Assembly: GCA_030652115.1 (NCBI GenBank)
Contig: JAUSBK010000011.1
Location: forward strand, 1 to 64,000
Source of the DNA: Coriobacteriia bacterium
GTDB taxonomy: Bacteria > Actinomycetota > Coriobacteriia > Anaerosomatales > Anaerosomataceae
Direction: 5' to 3'
Length of the DNA stretch: 64,000 bases
Positions 28,915-37,665 of the stretch are shown piece by piece. The notes beneath the pieces were generated by a model, which did no database searches, was not told where the DNA came from, and was given only the letters and a program-made list of their open reading frames with translations. The translations under genes and the position numbers were made by a program. Numbering within the stretch: the stretch's first letter is position 1; each line of letters starts with the position of its first letter.

Positions 28915-30649
28915 CGGTCGTTCCAGCGCCGGGGTCCGAGGTGATCCTAGCCGTTCCGCCCGCGCGCTCCACGGTGTTGCGGACGAGCGCCAGGCCGAGT
29001 CCCGTGCCGCCGCTCGTGCGGGACCGTGCGCGGTCGACACGGTAGAAGCGCTCGAAGACGCGCTCCACGTCGGCCGTGGGGATTCCGATGCCCGTGTCTG
29101 CGACATCGATCGTCACCGTCTCGTCGTCTGCCGAGACACGCACGGTCACCCCGCCGCGCTCGGTGTAGGCGATAGCGTTCGAGAGCAGGTTGTCGAGGAC
29201 GATCGCGAGGTCGGTCGTACCGCAACGCACGGCGACGTCTGCACCCGCGACCGCCTGAAGCTCGGCAGCGAGCGAGAGACCCTTGGCCGAAGCCGCGCGA
29301 CGGTGCCCCGCAAGCGCCAGCTCCACGGCCCGCCGGACGTCGGCTACCTCGGCCTGGCCGGGTACGCTCTCGACGCGCGAGAGATCGAGCAGTTCGGCTA
29401 CGAGCCGCTTGAGGCGCGCTGCCTCGCCGGCGATCTGCGGAACGAACGCGAGCGCCTGCTCGCTGTCGCCATCGCTCACCGCGTTCTCGGCCGACTCGGC
29501 GAGGAGCAGGATGCCGGCGACCGGCGTCTTCAGCTCATGCGAGGCGTTGGCCACGAAGTCCCGCCGCACCGCATCGAGCCGCATCCGGTCGGTGACGTCG
29601 CCGATGACGGCGAGCGTGCGCTGCGAGCCGTCGGTCTCGCCGAGCGGGACGACCAGCACGCGATGGTAGCGGTGATACGGGTCCGGCCCGAGGTCCGCGC
29701 TCGCGCCGTCTCCCGACGCAAGGCCGTCGGCTATCGCCGCCTCGACCGGGGCGGGCAGGCCGAGGTCCGAAAGCGGTCGGCCACGGAGGTCGCCGGGTAC
29801 CACGCGGAACATCGTCTTGAGCGCGCGGTTCGCGAGGCGCACGGTGTTCCCGTCGAACAGCAGCACTGCGTCCGACAGACCGTCGAGTGCGTGGCGCAAG
29901 GTACGCTGCTCGCCCTCAAGGGCATCGAGACGCTCGCGGAGCTGGTCGCGCAGGTCCCCGAGGGAGCCCGCAAGCGGTGCGAGGGCACCGTCGCTCTCGG
30001 GCACGGGCGAGCTGAGGTCACCGTCGGCCATGGCGCGTGCCGAGCCGGCGAGACGCTCCACAGGGCCTGCGGCGTCGCGGGTGACGAACCAGCCTACGGC
30101 GGTCGCGATGACGAGCACCGCAAGGAGCGGCAGCACTCCGGCACGGCGCATCGACGCCGAGATGTCGTCGATCTGCTCGAGGGACTCCGAGACGCGAAGC
30201 ACCACCGGCGCGTCGTGGTAGGTCGCGGGAACCGCGACGTACATGCGATCGACGCCTTGTGTGTCCGAGCGGCGCACGTCGCTGCCTGTCTCGCCGCGAA
30301 GCGCGGAGCGCACCTCGGGCCGATCACCGTGGTTCTCGAGCGTGGAGGTCTCCTCCTCGCTGTCGGCGAGTACCGTCCCGTCGGCGGCGATGACGGTCGT
30401 CCGGACGCCGCTCGTGCCGGCGAGTCCCGAGACGCTCGCCTCAAGCGAGAGATCGGTGTGCGTGAGCATCATCGTTCCGGCTCGTGCGAGGTCGGCAAGC
30501 CGCGCTTCCTGCTGGTCCATGACCGCGTCGGTCACCGGTCCGGTGAGGCTCCACGCCCAGGCGCCCGCGACCACGCCGATCGCGACGACGAAGCCGACGA
30601 TGAGCCGCACCCGGTAGGCCGACGAGCGTGGGATGAGCGGTCGCCTCAC
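28886..30649 (-). CDS. phoR: PhoR-like sensor histidine kinase
   Basis: Membrane kinase, 587 residues. There are two transmembrane helices (about 12-32 and 172-190) around a periplasmic sensor, then HAMP (about 190-240), PAS (about 255-350), and the DHp/ATPase core. The phosphorylated histidine is in SHELKTPVAG, and the N, G1, F and G2 boxes read DNLLSNAIAYTE, DTGIGI, FERFYRVD and GTGLGLALV. The HAMP-PAS-HisKA order and the adjacent regulator and pst operon identify it as the phosphate sensor. GTG 30649 overlaps the regulator stop. Confidence 0.93.
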   Translation of the reverse strand: MRRPLIPRSSAYRVRLIVGFVVAIGVVAGAWAWSLTGPVTDAVMDQQEARLADLARAGTMMLTHTDLSLEASVSGLAGTSGVRTTVIAADGTVLADSEEETSTLENHGDRPEVRSALRGETGSDVRRSDTQGVDRMYVAVPATYHDAPVVLRVSESLEQIDDISASMRRAGVLPLLAVLVIATAVGWFVTRDAAGPVERLAGSARAMADGDLSSPVPESDGALAPLAGSLGDLRDQLRERLDALEGEQRTLRHALDGLSDAVLLFDGNTVRLANRALKTMFRVVPGDLRGRPLSDLGLPAPVEAAIADGLASGDGASADLGPDPYHRYHRVLVVPLGETDGSQRTLAVIGDVTDRMRLDAVRRDFVANASHELKTPVAGILLLAESAENAVSDGDSEQALAFVPQIAGEAARLKRLVAELLDLSRVESVPGQAEVADVRRAVELALAGHRRAASAKGLSLAAELQAVAGADVAVRCGTTDLAIVLDNLLSNAIAYTERGGVTVRVSADDETVTIDVADTGIGIPTADVERVFERFYRVDRARSRTSGGTGLGLALVRNTVERAGGTARITSDPGAGTTATVRLPRAR

Positions 30650-31356
30650 GAGAGCTGATGCGCTCCCTTCGGCCGGGGATCGAACCGGTAGCCGGCACCG
30701 TGGACCGTCTGGATGTAGTTATAGGCCGAGGGCTCCTCGACTGCCTGTCGTACGCGGCGGATGTGCACGTCGATCGTGCGGGACGAGGGGAGATGATCGT
30801 AGCCCCACACCTCGTGCGCGAGACGCTGGCGGGACATGAGCGAGCCGGCGTTGCGGGCGAGTGCGACGAGCAGCTGGAACTCCTTCAGGCGTAGCGCCGC
30901 GTGCTCACCGGCCACCGAGACCCGCAGCTCGGCAGGCTCGATCACGAGGTCCCCGACCTCGATGACCTCGTTGCTGTCCACAACCGCCCGCGCCCGCACA
31001 CGGCGCAGGTTCGCCCGCACGCGTGCGAGCAGCTCCTCCATTGAAAACGGCTTGCCGATGTAGTCGTCGGCGCCGGCGTCCAGACCGCGTACCGCGTCCC
31101 GTTCGGTGTCGAGCGCGGTCACCATGATGATCGCCACTTCGGCGCTTGTGCGGCGCACCTCCTCGGCAAAGCGGTACCCGTCGATGCCCGGCAGCATGAG
31201 ATCGAGCACGATCAGGTCGGGTCTGTCGCGAAGGGCCATCTCGAGCCCCTCAAGGCCGTCGGCCGAGCTCGACACCTCAAAGCCCGCGCGGCGCAGCGCG
31301 TACTCCTCGGTCTGCCTGATGATCGGGTCGTCCTCGACGATGAGAATCCTGGACAC
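30646..31356 (-). CDS. phoP: PhoP/PhoB-like response regulator
   Basis: OmpR-family regulator, 236 residues: receiver domain (about 1-118) with acidic EDD, phospho-acceptor aspartate in LDLMLPGIDG and lysine in GKPF, then a winged-helix DNA-binding domain (about 135-230) with SSRTIDVHIRRVRQAVE. GTG 31356 is chosen because it starts the receiver fold and GGAG lies 8 nt upstream. It is divergent from pstS across a region carrying Pho-box-like repeats, so it probably controls pst and itself. Confidence 0.93.
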   Translation of the reverse strand: MSRILIVEDDPIIRQTEEYALRRAGFEVSSSADGLEGLEMALRDRPDLIVLDLMLPGIDGYRFAEEVRRTSAEVAIIMVTALDTERDAVRGLDAGADDYIGKPFSMEELLARVRANLRRVRARAVVDSNEVIEVGDLVIEPAELRVSVAGEHAALRLKEFQLLVALARNAGSLMSRQRLAHEVWGYDHLPSSRTIDVHIRRVRQAVEEPSAYNYIQTVHGAGYRFDPRPKGAHQLS

Positions 31357-31415
31357 GCGCGTCACTCCTTCGCTCACGCACGGCTTCCCGGCCATTCTGG
31401 CAGGCCCGGCGGCGA

Positions 31416-31433
31416 TGTGAAATGAATTTCACA
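31416..31433. promoter_or_regulatory. Perfect palindrome between phoP and pstS
   Basis: TGTGAAATGAATTTCACA: two 8-bp arms around GA. It shares its right arm with the first Pho-box-like repeat, so one regulator or two competing ones may bind here. Confidence 0.6.
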
Positions 31434-31449
31434 ATCAATTCACAAGAAG
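31428..31449. promoter_or_regulatory. Pho-box-like tandem repeat
   Basis: TTCACAATCAA (31428-31438) followed directly by TTCACAAGAAG (31439-31449): two 11-bp direct repeats with TTCACA-N5-TTCACA. PhoP/PhoB boxes are 11-bp-spaced direct repeats of similar sequence. The site lies between phoP and pstS. Confidence 0.75.
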
Positions 31450-31557
31450 CGGTCGGGTGTTACACGTATGCAACCATTGGTTCCGGCGTGACGACTAGGG
31501 TGAGTGCGGTCAGCGATGCGCTGGCACCGATGCTGTCACCAAGTAAAGGAGCGAGGA

Positions 31558-32448
31558 GTGAACCTCAAGAAGTACCTTGCGTCAGGGCTTGCGATCGCGA
31601 TGCTCGCGGGCACCGTTGCGCTCGCCGGTTGCACCGCCGAGGAGGAGCCGACCACCGAGGAGCCCGCGGCCGGAGAGACCGTAGAGCTCGAAGGCTCGAT
31701 CACCGTCCAGGGCTCGGACACGCTCCTGAACGTCGCCACGGCGTGGAGCGACGGGTTCATGGACGCCAACCCCGGTGTGGACATCTCGGTCCAGGGCGGC
31801 GGCTCCGGCACCGGCATCGCGGCGCTCATCAACGGCACCGCCGAGTTCGCCAACGCCTCTCGTGGGATCAAGGACGAGGAGATCACCGAGGCCGAGGCCA
31901 ACGGCGTGGATCCCGTCGAGCACAAGGTCGCGATCGACGGCATCGCCGTGGTCGTGAATCCTGCGAACGACGTCGAGGAGCTCACCCTGGAGCAGCTCGG
32001 CCAGATCTTCCGCGGTGAGATCACCAACTGGAAGGACGTCGGCGGCGCGGACAAGCAGATCGTCTTGCTCTCGCGCGACAGCTCCTCGGGCACCTACGAG
32101 TACTTCAAGGAAGAGGTCGTGGCTGCCGAGGACGAGAACGCCGAGTACGCCGCGAGCGCCAAGCTGCTCCCGTCGAACCAGGCGATCGCCGATGAGGTAG
32201 CGGCCAACGAGGCCGGCATCGGCTACATCGGCCTCGGCTACCTCACCGATGATGTGAGCGTCGTTGCGATCGATGGCGTCAAGGCGTCGATCGAGACCGC
32301 TACCGACGGTTCGTACCCGATCAGCCGCTACCTGTACATGTACAGCAACGGCGAGGTCGATGGTGTCATGCAGGCCTACCTCGACTGGATCCTCGGCGCC
32401 GAGGGCCAGCAGCTTGTCGAGGACGAGGGCTTTGTGCCGCTGCCGTAA
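31558..32448 (+). CDS. pstS: Phosphate ABC transporter substrate-binding lipoprotein PstS
   Basis: High-affinity phosphate-binding lipoprotein, 296 residues. The signal ends in a lipobox LAGC, followed by an acidic linker (EEEPTTEEPAAGE) and a PBP fold with QGSDTLLN and SRDSSSGTYEYF, the phosphate-contacting loops. GTG 31558 follows AAAGGAG-GAGGAG. First gene of pstSCAB; expression is probably induced by phosphate limitation through the upstream repeats. Confidence 0.95.
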   Translation: MNLKKYLASGLAIAMLAGTVALAGCTAEEEPTTEEPAAGETVELEGSITVQGSDTLLNVATAWSDGFMDANPGVDISVQGGGSGTGIAALINGTAEFANASRGIKDEEITEAEANGVDPVEHKVAIDGIAVVVNPANDVEELTLEQLGQIFRGEITNWKDVGGADKQIVLLSRDSSSGTYEYFKEEVVAAEDENAEYAASAKLLPSNQAIADEVAANEAGIGYIGLGYLTDDVSVVAIDGVKASIETATDGSYPISRYLYMYSNGEVDGVMQAYLDWILGAEGQQLVEDEGFVPLP

Positions 32449-32454
32449 CCGGAG

Positions 32455-33381
32455 ATGACAACGCCTCCCTCCATCTCCGGGCGCAGACTCGGCCGCACGA
32501 CTTCGCGTCGTGCGGCCGAGGCCGTCGTCCGGGGACTCATCTACTTCTGCGGCTGGCTCGCGATCATCATCCTCGCGGCCATCGCAGGCTTCCTGCTGTG
32601 GAATGCGCTTCGGGCGATCAACGAGGCCGGCGTGGGCTCGATGCTCTCCGGCACGGCGTGGTATCCCACGTCGAGCCCGGGTAAGTTCGGGATGTTGCCG
32701 CTCATCATCGGCTCGCTGTTCGTCACGGGTGTCGCACTGCTCGTGTGTGTTCCGGTCGGTGTGGGGGCGGCGCTCTACATCTCGGAGTTCTCCGACCGAA
32801 GGGTGAAGGAGGTCATGAAGACGATCATCGAGTTCATGGCCGCCGTTCCCTCGGTGGTCTACGGTCTGATCGGTGTGGCGGTGCTCATCCCGCTCGTGAA
32901 GAGCGTGTTCGTGCTGGACAGCGGCATGACTGCGCTCACGGGCGGTATCGTGCTCGGGGTCATGTCGATCCCCACCGTGATCTCGATATCGGAAGACGCG
33001 CTGCATGCCGTCCCCTCCGACCTCCGGCGAGGCTCCGCGGCGCTTGGCAACACGCGCTGGCAGACCACCTACAAGGTGACGCTGCCGGCCGCGGGCTCGG
33101 GCATCTTCGCCGCGACGATGCTCGGACTCGGACGGGCCATCGGCGAGACCATGGCCGTGCTCATGCTCACCGGCAACGCCGCTATCATGCCTGGCTCCCC
33201 GCTCGAGTCGGTGCGGACCATGACCGGCACGATCGCCGCCGAGATGGGCGAGGTCGTTCAGGGCGGTCTGCACTACTCGGTGCTGTTCGCGGTCGGCCTG
33301 GTCCTGTTCATCATCACGTTCACCATCAATCTGGCCGCCGATATGGTGCTCGAGCGTCAGCGGAAGCGGTGGCGCCGATGA
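32455..33381 (+). CDS. pstC: Phosphate ABC transporter permease PstC
   Basis: Inner-membrane permease of the phosphate transporter, 308 residues and six hydrophobic segments. The EAA-like coupling loop for PstB is near [16 protein letters not shown]. An N-terminal cytoplasmic arginine-rich stretch precedes the first helix. It starts 6 nt after pstS and overlaps pstA by ATGA. Confidence 0.93.
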   Translation: MTTPPSISGRRLGRTTSRRAAEAVVRGLIYFCGWLAIIILAAIAGFLLWNALRAINEAGVGSMLSGTAWYPTSSPGKFGMLPLIIGSLFVTGVALLVCVPVGVGAALYISEFSDRRVKEVMKTIIEFMAAVPSVVYGLIGVAVLIPLVKSVFVLDSGMTALTGGIVLGVMSIPTVISISEDALHAVPSDLRRGSAALGNTRWQTTYKVTLPAAGSGIFAATMLGLGRAIGETMAVLMLTGNAAIMPGSPLESVRTMTGTIAAEMGEVVQGGLHYSVLFAVGLVLFIITFTINLAADMVLERQRKRWRR

Positions 33382-34244
33382 GTACGCGCTCCACCATCAG
33401 GCGGGCCCGCGTGACCGAGGTCGTGGCGCACATCGTGCTCGGTGCGATGGCCGCGAGCGTCGTCGCGCTCGCGCTCTTCGTGCTCGGCTACATCGTCTAC
33501 CACGGCGCGGCTGCCATCGATTGGACGTTCCTCACCCAGGTGCCGAAGGACCGGGGCCGCGACGGCGGCATCTTCCCGGTCATCGTCGGCACGCTCTACG
33601 TCACCCTCGGCACCGCTGCGCTCACGCTGCCGATCGGCATCCTTGCGGGCATCCACCTCGCCGAGTACGCTCCCCGGAACTTCACGACACGGGCCATCCG
33701 GCTCGCCATCACCAACATGGCGGGCGTTCCGTCGATCGTCTACGGACTGTTCGGCCTTGCGGCCTTCGTGCTGCTCGCAGGGTTCGGCCGCTCGATCATC
33801 GCGGCGGCGCTCACGCTCACCTGCATGACGCTCCCGGTGGTCATCACGGCTACCGAGGAAGCGCTGCGGCAGATCCCCCAGGACCTGCGGCAGGCATCGC
33901 TCGCGCTCGGCGCCACGAGGCTCCGGACCATCTACAAGGTGGTCCTGCCCGCCGCCGCGCCCGGTATCATCACCGGCTCGATCCTCGGCCTCGCGCGGGC
34001 TGCGGGCGAGACGGCGCCGATCCTGTTCACCGGGGCGGTCTTCCAGATGCGCCGCATCCCGGATGGACCGGGCTCGCAGTTCATGGCCCTCCCGTACCAC
34101 ATCTACGCACAGGTCACATCAGTCCCCGGATGGGACCCGACCCTCGTCTGGGGCACCGCGCTCGTGCTCGTGGTCGGCATCAGCTTCGTCAGCATCATCG
34201 CCGCCTGGTGGCGGTCGGCACAGAGGAGGAAGGTCCAGTGGTGA
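33378..34244 (+). CDS. pstA: Phosphate ABC transporter permease PstA
   Basis: Second permease of the phosphate transporter, 288 residues, six hydrophobic segments. The coupling loop is [17 protein letters not shown], followed by [16 protein letters not shown], typical of PstA. ATG 33378 overlaps the pstC stop; longer upstream frame lies inside pstC and is rejected. Confidence 0.93.
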   Translation: MSTRSTIRRARVTEVVAHIVLGAMAASVVALALFVLGYIVYHGAAAIDWTFLTQVPKDRGRDGGIFPVIVGTLYVTLGTAALTLPIGILAGIHLAEYAPRNFTTRAIRLAITNMAGVPSIVYGLFGLAAFVLLAGFGRSIIAAALTLTCMTLPVVITATEEALRQIPQDLRQASLALGATRLRTIYKVVLPAAAPGIITGSILGLARAAGETAPILFTGAVFQMRRIPDGPGSQFMALPYHIYAQVTSVPGWDPTLVWGTALVLVVGISFVSIIAAWWRSAQRRKVQW

Positions 34245-35131
34245 TCGCGCTGCAGTTGCCCGAGAACGGGAGCGCCGCGATGGTGGCTCCGAACGTCCCG
34301 GCAAGCGAGCGGGCGGCTGAGCGTGTCGCCGACCGCGCGCTTGCGACGTCGGCCGAGGCAGTTGGCTCCTTTTCGCTGTCGGACGTCTCCGTCGCGTACG
34401 GGCGCGATCGCGTGATCGAGGGTGTCAGCATGCAGATCGCCGCGCGCGCCGTCACTGCGCTGATCGGGCCTTCGGGGTGCGGCAAGTCCACGCTGCTCCG
34501 GTGTCTCAATCGAATGAACGACGAGTTCGGCAACGTACACGTCGGCGGTCGTATCACACTCGACGGACAGGACATCATGGGCAAGGCGATGGACCCGGTC
34601 GAGCTCAGGATGCGCGTGGGCCAGGTGTTTCAGCGGCCGAACCCGTTTCCGATGTCCATCTTCGACAACGTCGCCTACGGTCCCCGAACGCAGGGCATTC
34701 GCAACAGGGGAGACCTCGCTGACCTTGTCGAGCAGTCCCTCAAGGGGGCCGCGCTGTGGGAAGAGGTGCGCAACAGCCTCAAGAAGCACGCGTTCGAGCT
34801 CTCGGGCGGGCAGCAGCAGCGTCTGTGCATCGCGCGTGCGCTTGCCACGAAGCCGGAGGTCATTTTGATGGACGAGCCGGCCTCGGCGCTCGACCCGATC
34901 TCCACGCAGCAGATCGAGGACACCATCGCTGTGCTGAAATCCGAGGTGACGATCGTGATCGTCACGCACAACATGCAGCAGGCTGCGCGGATCTCGGACC
35001 AGACGGCCTTCATGCTGCGCGAGAGCCTGGACGCGCCGGCGTTCCTCGTGGAGATGGGCGACACCAAGCGGATGTTCACGAATCCCGACGACGTGCGCAC
35101 CGAGTCGTATATCACCGGCCGCTTCGGTTAG
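34238..35131 (+). CDS. pstB: Phosphate ABC transporter ATP-binding protein PstB
   Basis: ATPase of the phosphate transporter, 297 residues. Walker [11 protein letters not shown]-loop [15 protein letters not shown], signature ELSGGQQQR, Walker B VILMDEP, H-loop VTHNMQQ. About 40 extra N-terminal residues precede the usual PstB core. GTG 34238 is 8 nt from GGAGG; a second GTG follows at 34241. The operon ends here with a strong hairpin; no phoU is present. Confidence 0.94.
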   Translation: MVIALQLPENGSAAMVAPNVPASERAAERVADRALATSAEAVGSFSLSDVSVAYGRDRVIEGVSMQIAARAVTALIGPSGCGKSTLLRCLNRMNDEFGNVHVGGRITLDGQDIMGKAMDPVELRMRVGQVFQRPNPFPMSIFDNVAYGPRTQGIRNRGDLADLVEQSLKGAALWEEVRNSLKKHAFELSGGQQQRLCIARALATKPEVILMDEPASALDPISTQQIEDTIAVLKSEVTIVIVTHNMQQAARISDQTAFMLRESLDAPAFLVEMGDTKRMFTNPDDVRTESYITGRFG

Positions 35132-35152
35132 GCCGAGACCCATCAGGACAAA

Positions 35153-35185
35153 GACAGAGGCCCGGCGAGATGCCGGGCCTCTGTC
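35153..35185 (+). terminator. pst operon terminator
   Basis: Perfect 14-bp stem GACAGAGGCCCGGC (35153-35166), loop GAGAT, GCCGGGCCTCTGTC (35172-35185), then GTTCC. It is 21 nt past the pstB stop. Confidence 0.85.
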
Positions 35186-35217
35186 GTTCCAGGCAGGGGG
35201 GTGCCCGGAATAAGGAG

Positions 35218-35242
35218 CGAGGCGCGTGGGGGACGCGCCTCG
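35218..35242 (-). terminator. Second hairpin between pstB and the SDR gene
   Basis: CGAGGCGCGT (35218-35227), loop GGGGG, ACGCGCCTCG (35233-35242), 10 bp perfect. It is likely the terminator of the leftward SDR gene. The rest of 35186-35392 shows no gene. Confidence 0.6.
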
Positions 35243-35392
35243 ACTCAGGTGAGCGGCGATTCCCCGCGTCCGAGGGGGGGAGGGATAGCGGGTCGCACTA
35301 CTCGCGCGTCCTCTTGCAACACCCGTGCCAAAACAGACAGAATCCCGCGGATCGCGGCAGACAGAGCGCGACCCGCAGGACTCCGGATGCTG

Positions 35393-36154
35393 CTACTGGC
35401 AGGTGTAGCCGCCGTCGACGGCGACGTTCGAGCCCGTCATGAACGAGGCCTCGTCGGAACAGAGCCAGACGATGAGGTTCGCGACCTCGTCTGCGGTGCC
35501 GAGGCGGTTCATCGCGTGCTTGCTCGCGATGAAGGTGTACCCATCGCTGCCGGGAGTGATCCCGGCCTTGGTGAGCAGCGGTGTCTCGATGAAGCCAGGA
35601 TGCACGGAGTTCACGCGGATGCCCTGCTGCCCGTACTCGGTGGCAGCGGCCTTCGTGAGGCCGGATACCGCGTGCTTGGCGGCAACGTAGGCGGGAGCCG
35701 AGGCCCAGCCCACGAGTCCGAGGATGCTCGAGACGTTGACGATCGCGCCGCCGCCAGAGGCGAGGATCGCGGGAATCGCGTAGCGCATGCCGTAGAAGAC
35801 GCCGTGCAGGTTGATGTCGATCACCTTGTGCCAACCCTCGAGCGAGTAGTCGCCCGTCATGTTGGCCTCACCGCCGATGCCGGCGTTGTTGATGATGATG
35901 TTGAGGCCGCCGAATTCGGCAACCGTCTGCGCCACAGCCGCCTCGACCTCTTCGGCCTTGGAGACATCGGCCTTCACGAAAGTCGCGGTGCCACCGGCGC
36001 TCGCAATCATACTGACGGTTTCGTTGCCGCCGGCTTCATCAACGTCGGAGACCACGACTTTCGCGCCGCCGCGGGCGAGTCCGAGGGAAGTGTCCCGGCC
36101 GATGCCTGAGCCGCCGCCGGTGACCAGTGCGACCTTACCGTCGAATCCTGCCAC
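35393..36154 (-). CDS. SDR family oxidoreductase
   Basis: Classical short-chain dehydrogenase/reductase, 253 residues, NAD(P)-dependent. Cofactor loop TGGGSGIG, NNAG, catalytic YVAAK with upstream serine in VNVSSILG, and PGFIETPL. The acidic end of the second strand (VVVSDVDEAG) suggests NAD preference. The substrate is unknown. GTG 36154 is chosen for AAGGGG at 6 nt and for starting right before the Rossmann fold. A palindrome overlaps its promoter. Confidence 0.92.
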   Translation of the reverse strand: MAGFDGKVALVTGGGSGIGRDTSLGLARGGAKVVVSDVDEAGGNETVSMIASAGGTATFVKADVSKAEEVEAAVAQTVAEFGGLNIIINNAGIGGEANMTGDYSLEGWHKVIDINLHGVFYGMRYAIPAILASGGGAIVNVSSILGLVGWASAPAYVAAKHAVSGLTKAAATEYGQQGIRVNSVHPGFIETPLLTKAGITPGSDGYTFIASKHAMNRLGTADEVANLIVWLCSDEASFMTGSNVAVDGGYTCQ

Positions 36155-36193
36155 AGTAGACCCCTTTCGTAGGAACGAGCGTACGAAGAGGGA

Positions 36194-36211
36194 TTGTAAC
36201 AAGAGTTACAA
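36194..36211. promoter_or_regulatory. TetR-like palindromic operator at the SDR promoter
   Basis: TTGTAAC (36194-36200), AAGA, GTTACAA (36205-36211). On the leftward strand the sequence includes a -10-like TACAAT, about 40 nt before the SDR start, so a bound repressor would cover the promoter. Confidence 0.6.
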
Positions 36212-36221
36212 GTGAATGCTC

Positions 36222-37583
36222 TCACGAGCGGGAGGGGCACTCCGGGTCCGTCCGCGGGCACAAGATCGCCGGTCTGGCCAACAGATACAGCGCCCATAGG
36301 AGCAACACCAGGCCGCCGGTCAGGACCGCCCGGCTCGGGCCCACGAGGTCGCCCAGCGCACCGAACGCGAGCGCGCCGAACGGCATCATGCCCATGAAGG
36401 CGATGACGAACAGCGCCATGATCCGTCCGCGCAGGTAGTTTGGCGCTGCGGTCTGCAGGTTCGTGTTTATGCTCGAGACGCATGCGAGGAATGCGGCGCC
36501 CAGTACCGTGAGCAGGACGCAGGACAGCGCGTACGAGCGCGAGAACGACAGGGCCACCGAGCCGAGCGCCATCGTGGTGAGGCCGTACCCGATGATGCGT
36601 TCCCTGCGGAAGCTCGCTGGCAGCGAGGCCACGGCCAGCGCGCCCACGAGTGCTCCCGCACCGTTGAAGATCATCAAGGACGAGTACCCGGTGCTGCCGA
36701 GTCCGAGAACGTCCACGGCGATGGCCGGCAGAAGCGTCATGAACGGCATGCCGAAGATCGTGAGCATCGCCGCGGTGAACAGGTGCGCCGCCACATGTCT
36801 GTGGTCGCGCGCGTAGGCGAGTCCCGCGCCGAGCGTCCGACGCACCGACTGCCCTTCGACATGCCGTTGCATCTCCTGCGCGGGACGGATGACCGCAAGC
36901 GCCCAGATGACGAACAGGAAGCTGGCCGCGTTGAACGCGAACACCAGCGTGATCCCCAGGCTCTCGTTGGCGGCGAACGCGGCCATGATCGTTGCGGTCA
37001 CCATCGGCCCGACCAGGCGCGCTGCGTTGAACTGCGCCGAGGACAGGGCGACGGCGTTGAGCAGCGACGAGCGCGGCACGAGGTCCGGGACCATCGCCTG
37101 CCATGCCGGGAACATGAACGCAGACACGACGCCGGCAGCGAGCGTGAGGCTGTAGATCCACTCCATGGTGATGTGGCCCGTGTAGTTCAGATATGCGAAG
37201 GCGACGGCCTGACCCATCATGATGAACTGCGACCAGATGAGCAGCTTGCGGCGGTCGACGTGATCGACGAGCGAGCCAGCAAAGAGCGTAAGGAAGAAGA
37301 TTGGAATGCCCGATAGGAAGTTGACGATGCCGAGCGAGGCGGACGAACGCGTGAGCGCGTAGATGACCCAACCGAGTGCTACGGTCTGCGTCCACGTCCC
37401 GATGTTCGACAGCAAGGCCCCGAAGAAGAAGAACGTGTAGTCGCGGTGTTTGAACGACTCGAACGTGCGGATGCCGCGCAGGATCCGTCGCGGCGGGCTC
37501 GAGGTGTCCGCCTCGAGCGTGGGGGTGTCGGCAGGAAGCGGCGCCTGCGGCTCGGGTACGCGGGTGTGGGATTTTGCGGTCAT
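36222..37583 (-). CDS. MFS transporter (EntS/MFS_3-like)
   Basis: Twelve-helix major-facilitator exporter, 453 residues, with the loop 2-3 motif GSLVDHVDRRKLLIW and a matching loop in the second half (FRRERIIGYG). The N-terminal ~40 residues are cytoplasmic and proline-rich. It resembles the MFS_3 group of small-molecule exporters; the substrate is unknown. ATG 37583 is chosen for AGGAGA upstream and because earlier frame crosses a strong hairpin. Same direction as the SDR gene, 67 nt upstream of it. Confidence 0.88.
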   Translation of the reverse strand: MTAKSHTRVPEPQAPLPADTPTLEADTSSPPRRILRGIRTFESFKHRDYTFFFFGALLSNIGTWTQTVALGWVIYALTRSSASLGIVNFLSGIPIFFLTLFAGSLVDHVDRRKLLIWSQFIMMGQAVAFAYLNYTGHITMEWIYSLTLAAGVVSAFMFPAWQAMVPDLVPRSSLLNAVALSSAQFNAARLVGPMVTATIMAAFAANESLGITLVFAFNAASFLFVIWALAVIRPAQEMQRHVEGQSVRRTLGAGLAYARDHRHVAAHLFTAAMLTIFGMPFMTLLPAIAVDVLGLGSTGYSSLMIFNGAGALVGALAVASLPASFRRERIIGYGLTTMALGSVALSFSRSYALSCVLLTVLGAAFLACVSSINTNLQTAAPNYLRGRIMALFVIAFMGMMPFGALAFGALGDLVGPSRAVLTGGLVLLLWALYLLARPAILCPRTDPECPSRS

Positions 37584-37608
37584 CTCTCTAGGCTCTCCTG
37601 CAATGAGA

Positions 37609-37640
37609 AGCGCCGCCCCCGGATGTCCGGAGGCGGCGCT
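37609..37640 (-). terminator. Terminator of the glutamate-synthase-like gene
   Basis: AGCGCCGCC (37609-37617) with GGCGGCGCT (37632-37640), enclosing CCGGA-TG-TCCGG. It is 25 nt past the leftward stop at 37666 and separates that gene from the MFS gene. Confidence 0.8.
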
Positions 37641-37665
37641 GGTGCGCCGGGTTGCTAGCTTACAC

